Assembly: GCF_013149275.1 (NCBI RefSeq)
Contig: NZ_JABGNA010000001.1
Location: 682,001 to 746,000 of the forward strand
Direction: 5' to 3'
From: Mucilaginibacter sp. SG564
Lineage (GTDB): Bacteria; Bacteroidota; Bacteroidia; Sphingobacteriales; Sphingobacteriaceae
DNA length: 64,000 nucleotides
Below are positions 62,653 through 64,000 of the stretch, in pieces (position 1 is the first letter of the stretch; each line of letters starts with the position of its first letter). A program made the translations under genes and the position numbers. The notes under the pieces were generated by a model that was not told where the DNA came from, did not search any database, and saw nothing but the letters and a program-made list of their open reading frames with translations.

Positions 62653-63245
62653 AATGTTTGCAGCGTTTTGTCGTTAACAATAATTTCATGCAGCAGAGGG
62701 GTATTTCCTTGTGCAAATTCCTCACTTATACTGATCATCCGCATTTTGTACATAACAGAAGGCAGATATTTTGACCCCAGTATACCCCATAAATTGTTCA
62801 TGTCCTGAAATGATAATGTGTTGAGATCCAGGATAAGTTTTTCAACTCCCGCAGGTAAATCGGGTGAGCTAAGTGGTGTAAATACGTTTTGATATTGAAA
62901 AAACTGTATGATGAAAGAAAGACGCTTCAACGATTCTGTATAAGTTGAAAGGTTAACCGCGAACAATACATACAGATTGAGGTATATTTTGGGGTTCTTA
63001 TAGGTGGTTTCACTCCCTTGCCGAACATAATTTTCGGGCGATTTACTGATCCTGTCCTCCTCTATGTTAACCAGTGTTATGAATGCGTTCGCCGGATTAT
63101 TTGTGCCGGTAGATCCGGAGGTGTCATTATCATTCCAGGCTATATTAGCTACCTGAATAAAAGAGTTACTGTTGGATGGATCCAACTTTAACCGCAGATA
63201 GCTATCCAGATGCGTGTTCAAGAATGTTAAAGCCTGATCTATCAT
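62649..63245 (-). CDS. DUF4255-family tail terminator-like protein (Afp16-like)
   Basis: The 198-residue first gene of the operon. MIDQALTFLNTHLDSYLRLK is the typical start. NAFITLVNIEEDRISKSPEN, KNPKIYLNLYVLFAVNLSTY and YTESLKRLSFIIQFFQYQNV follow the DUF4255 pattern. Members such as Afp16 cap the tube and sheath and stop growth. It overlaps the next gene by 4 bases. Confidence 0.88.
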   Translation of the reverse strand: MIDQALTFLNTHLDSYLRLKLDPSNSNSFIQVANIAWNDNDTSGSTGTNNPANAFITLVNIEEDRISKSPENYVRQGSETTYKNPKIYLNLYVLFAVNLSTYTESLKRLSFIIQFFQYQNVFTPLSSPDLPAGVEKLILDLNTLSFQDMNNLWGILGSKYLPSVMYKMRMISISEEFAQGNTPLLHEIIVNDKTLQTL

Positions 63246-63488
63246 TGTAATAAAGTTTATACTGGTTTAAAATGCTGCCTTATAAAGGGATGTATAAAAC
63301 AGCTGCTTAATAATTTCAGGGAGAATTATTATGATGTAAAATTAGGAGCTTAATTATTAATTAATACGCGTACTTTTACTAAAAACACCTCAAATGCCTG
63401 CGTATTTTTACGCGACTTTATTGTGTCCTTTTGATAGTATATCTATTCTGTAATTGAGATAGTTAACTAAAGTTGATATTTAGAGCCT

Positions 63489-63510
63489 GGTATTATAAAA
63501 GTATAATACC
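63489..63510. promoter_or_regulatory. perfect inverted repeat upstream of the injection-system operon
   Basis: GGTATTATA-AAAG-TATAATACC, a 9-base perfect inverted repeat, lies about 245 bases upstream of the first operon gene. A second pair (CGCGTA at 63367-63372 and TACGCG at 63409-63414) is nearer. I see no clear Bacteroidota promoter or GGCAACC motif here. The 63246-63654 gap holds these repeats and the SusD terminator. Confidence 0.4.
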
Positions 63511-63603
63511 AATTATGTATTTTTTATACTGGTTGAAAAAAATATATGCTATTTAGGCATACAGAAGAAAAAAATCTTATGAACGGGCAAAACATTTTAA
63601 AAC

Positions 63604-63633
63604 AAAAAAGGAAAGCATATGCCTTCCTTTTTT
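63604..63633 (-). terminator. Rho-independent terminator of the SusD-like gene
   Basis: AAAAAAGGAAAGC (63604-63616) pairs with GCCTTCCTTTTTT (63621-63633) around ATAT, with one A-C mismatch and a T-run on each side. It lies about 20 bases after the SusD stop codon and shields the injection-system operon from read-through. Confidence 0.8.
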
Positions 63634-63654
63634 GTTCTAAATAAACGAATCTGA

Positions 63655-64000
63655 TTAATATCCTGGATTCTGATACATTGTAACCGGGTTTAACTTGGTT
63701 TCGTTAAACGGAATAGGGAAAAACCTATCTTTTGTAGTAAAGTTTGATAACAGAGCTGAGCCGAAGTCTGCCTGCTTTTTACTGTGAAAATATGCTACTA
63801 ATTCATCGGTAGTGAAAGTACGTAACAGGTCAAATAAACGGTGATGTTCAAAGGCCAGTTCAACACGTCTTTCATGTAATATAGCCAGTTTAAGGGTTGG
63901 GTATTTAGCACTGTAGGTGGGGTCTTGTGAAGAAACTTCATAAGTAGGCATACCAGCTCTCGCACGTACCATATCTACATATTGAATAGCAGCTGTATTG
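63655..64000 (-). CDS. SusD/RagB-family outer-membrane lipoprotein, C-terminal part
   Basis: The reading frame is open up to the right edge, so the gene begins outside the window and only about 115 C-terminal residues are seen. NTAAIQYVDMVRARAGMPTY, then LKLAILHERRVELAFEHHRL and FDLLRTF (the E-R-R-V-E-L-A-F-E-x-x-R segment), are the hallmark of the SusD C-terminus. The end FPIPFNETKLNPVTMYQNPGY is typical. Such proteins bind glycans or peptides at the cell surface with a SusC transporter, whose gene would lie to the right. Confidence 0.93.
   Translation of the reverse strand, partial: NTAAIQYVDMVRARAGMPTYEVSSQDPTYSAKYPTLKLAILHERRVELAFEHHRLFDLLRTFTTDELVAYFHSKKQADFGSALLSNFTTKDRFFPIPFNETKLNPVTMYQNPGY

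Noticed and set aside
31705..63245. Prophage interpretation of the sheath/tube/baseplate genes
   Set aside because: No capsid, portal, terminase, integrase or replication genes are present, while AAA+ ATPase, DUF4255, DUF5908 and DUF4157 cargo genes point to an eCIS.

Overview
The window looks like a chromosomal segment of a member of the Bacteroidota, most likely a Sphingobacteriaceae such as Mucilaginibacter or Pedobacter. The clues are a SusD-type lipoprotein at the right edge, an OmpA lipoprotein, ECF sigma/outer-membrane-barrel gene pairs, Bacteroidota-type imperfect inverted repeats between genes, moderate GC content and a contractile injection system of Bacteroidota type. No rRNA, tRNA, CRISPR array, integrase or transposase was found.

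Left part (about 0.3-25 kb): an ECF sigma factor with a membrane-spanning partner is followed by a large surface-glycan locus. It holds a flippase, two polymerase/ligase-like membrane proteins, six glycosyltransferases, an ABC exporter, three radical SAM enzymes, two methyltransferases, an amidohydrolase and a nucleotidyltransferase-like protein. The most striking regulatory signal in the window is here. A bipartite motif, GGCAACC, exactly 16 bases, then CGT (CGA once) with T three bases later, stands in front of the sigma gene and of six other transcription units of the locus on both strands. Two copies are back to back between divergent operons. I read it as the promoter of the sigma factor, which would make the locus one regulon. 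A TetR/oxidoreductase pair sits between the sigma operon and the glycan genes and does not carry the motif.

Middle part (about 25-31.6 kb): single genes of general function. These are an OmpA lipoprotein, a fatty-acid/sphingolipid desaturase resembling eukaryotic dihydroceramide desaturase, a PLP-dependent decarboxylase, a GlxA-type AraC regulator, and a small lipoprotein with a haem-binding/cytochrome P460 protein.

Right part (31.7-63.2 kb): one compact minus-strand operon encodes an extracellular contractile injection system (eCIS, Afp/PVC type). In transcription order: DUF4255 tail terminator-like protein, an unrecognised protein, sheath, two tube-like proteins, a 55-residue DUF5908 protein, LysM protein, VgrG-like spike, PAAR tip, gp25, two large baseplate proteins, a large protein with Ig-like C-terminus, tape measure, five cargo proteins sharing an N-terminal leader, AAA+ ATPase, amidase and a four-helix membrane protein. 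Four of the five cargoes carry a DUF4157 (HELTH) domain after the leader, each with a different C-terminus: a Tgl-like transglutaminase, a second HExxH zincin, a Cys-rich domain with a DAxxH/NNxxGR pattern, and a glycine-zipper membrane-active tail. The fifth has the leader only. The cargo array is the best candidate for new biology in this part. The window ends inside a SusD-like gene.
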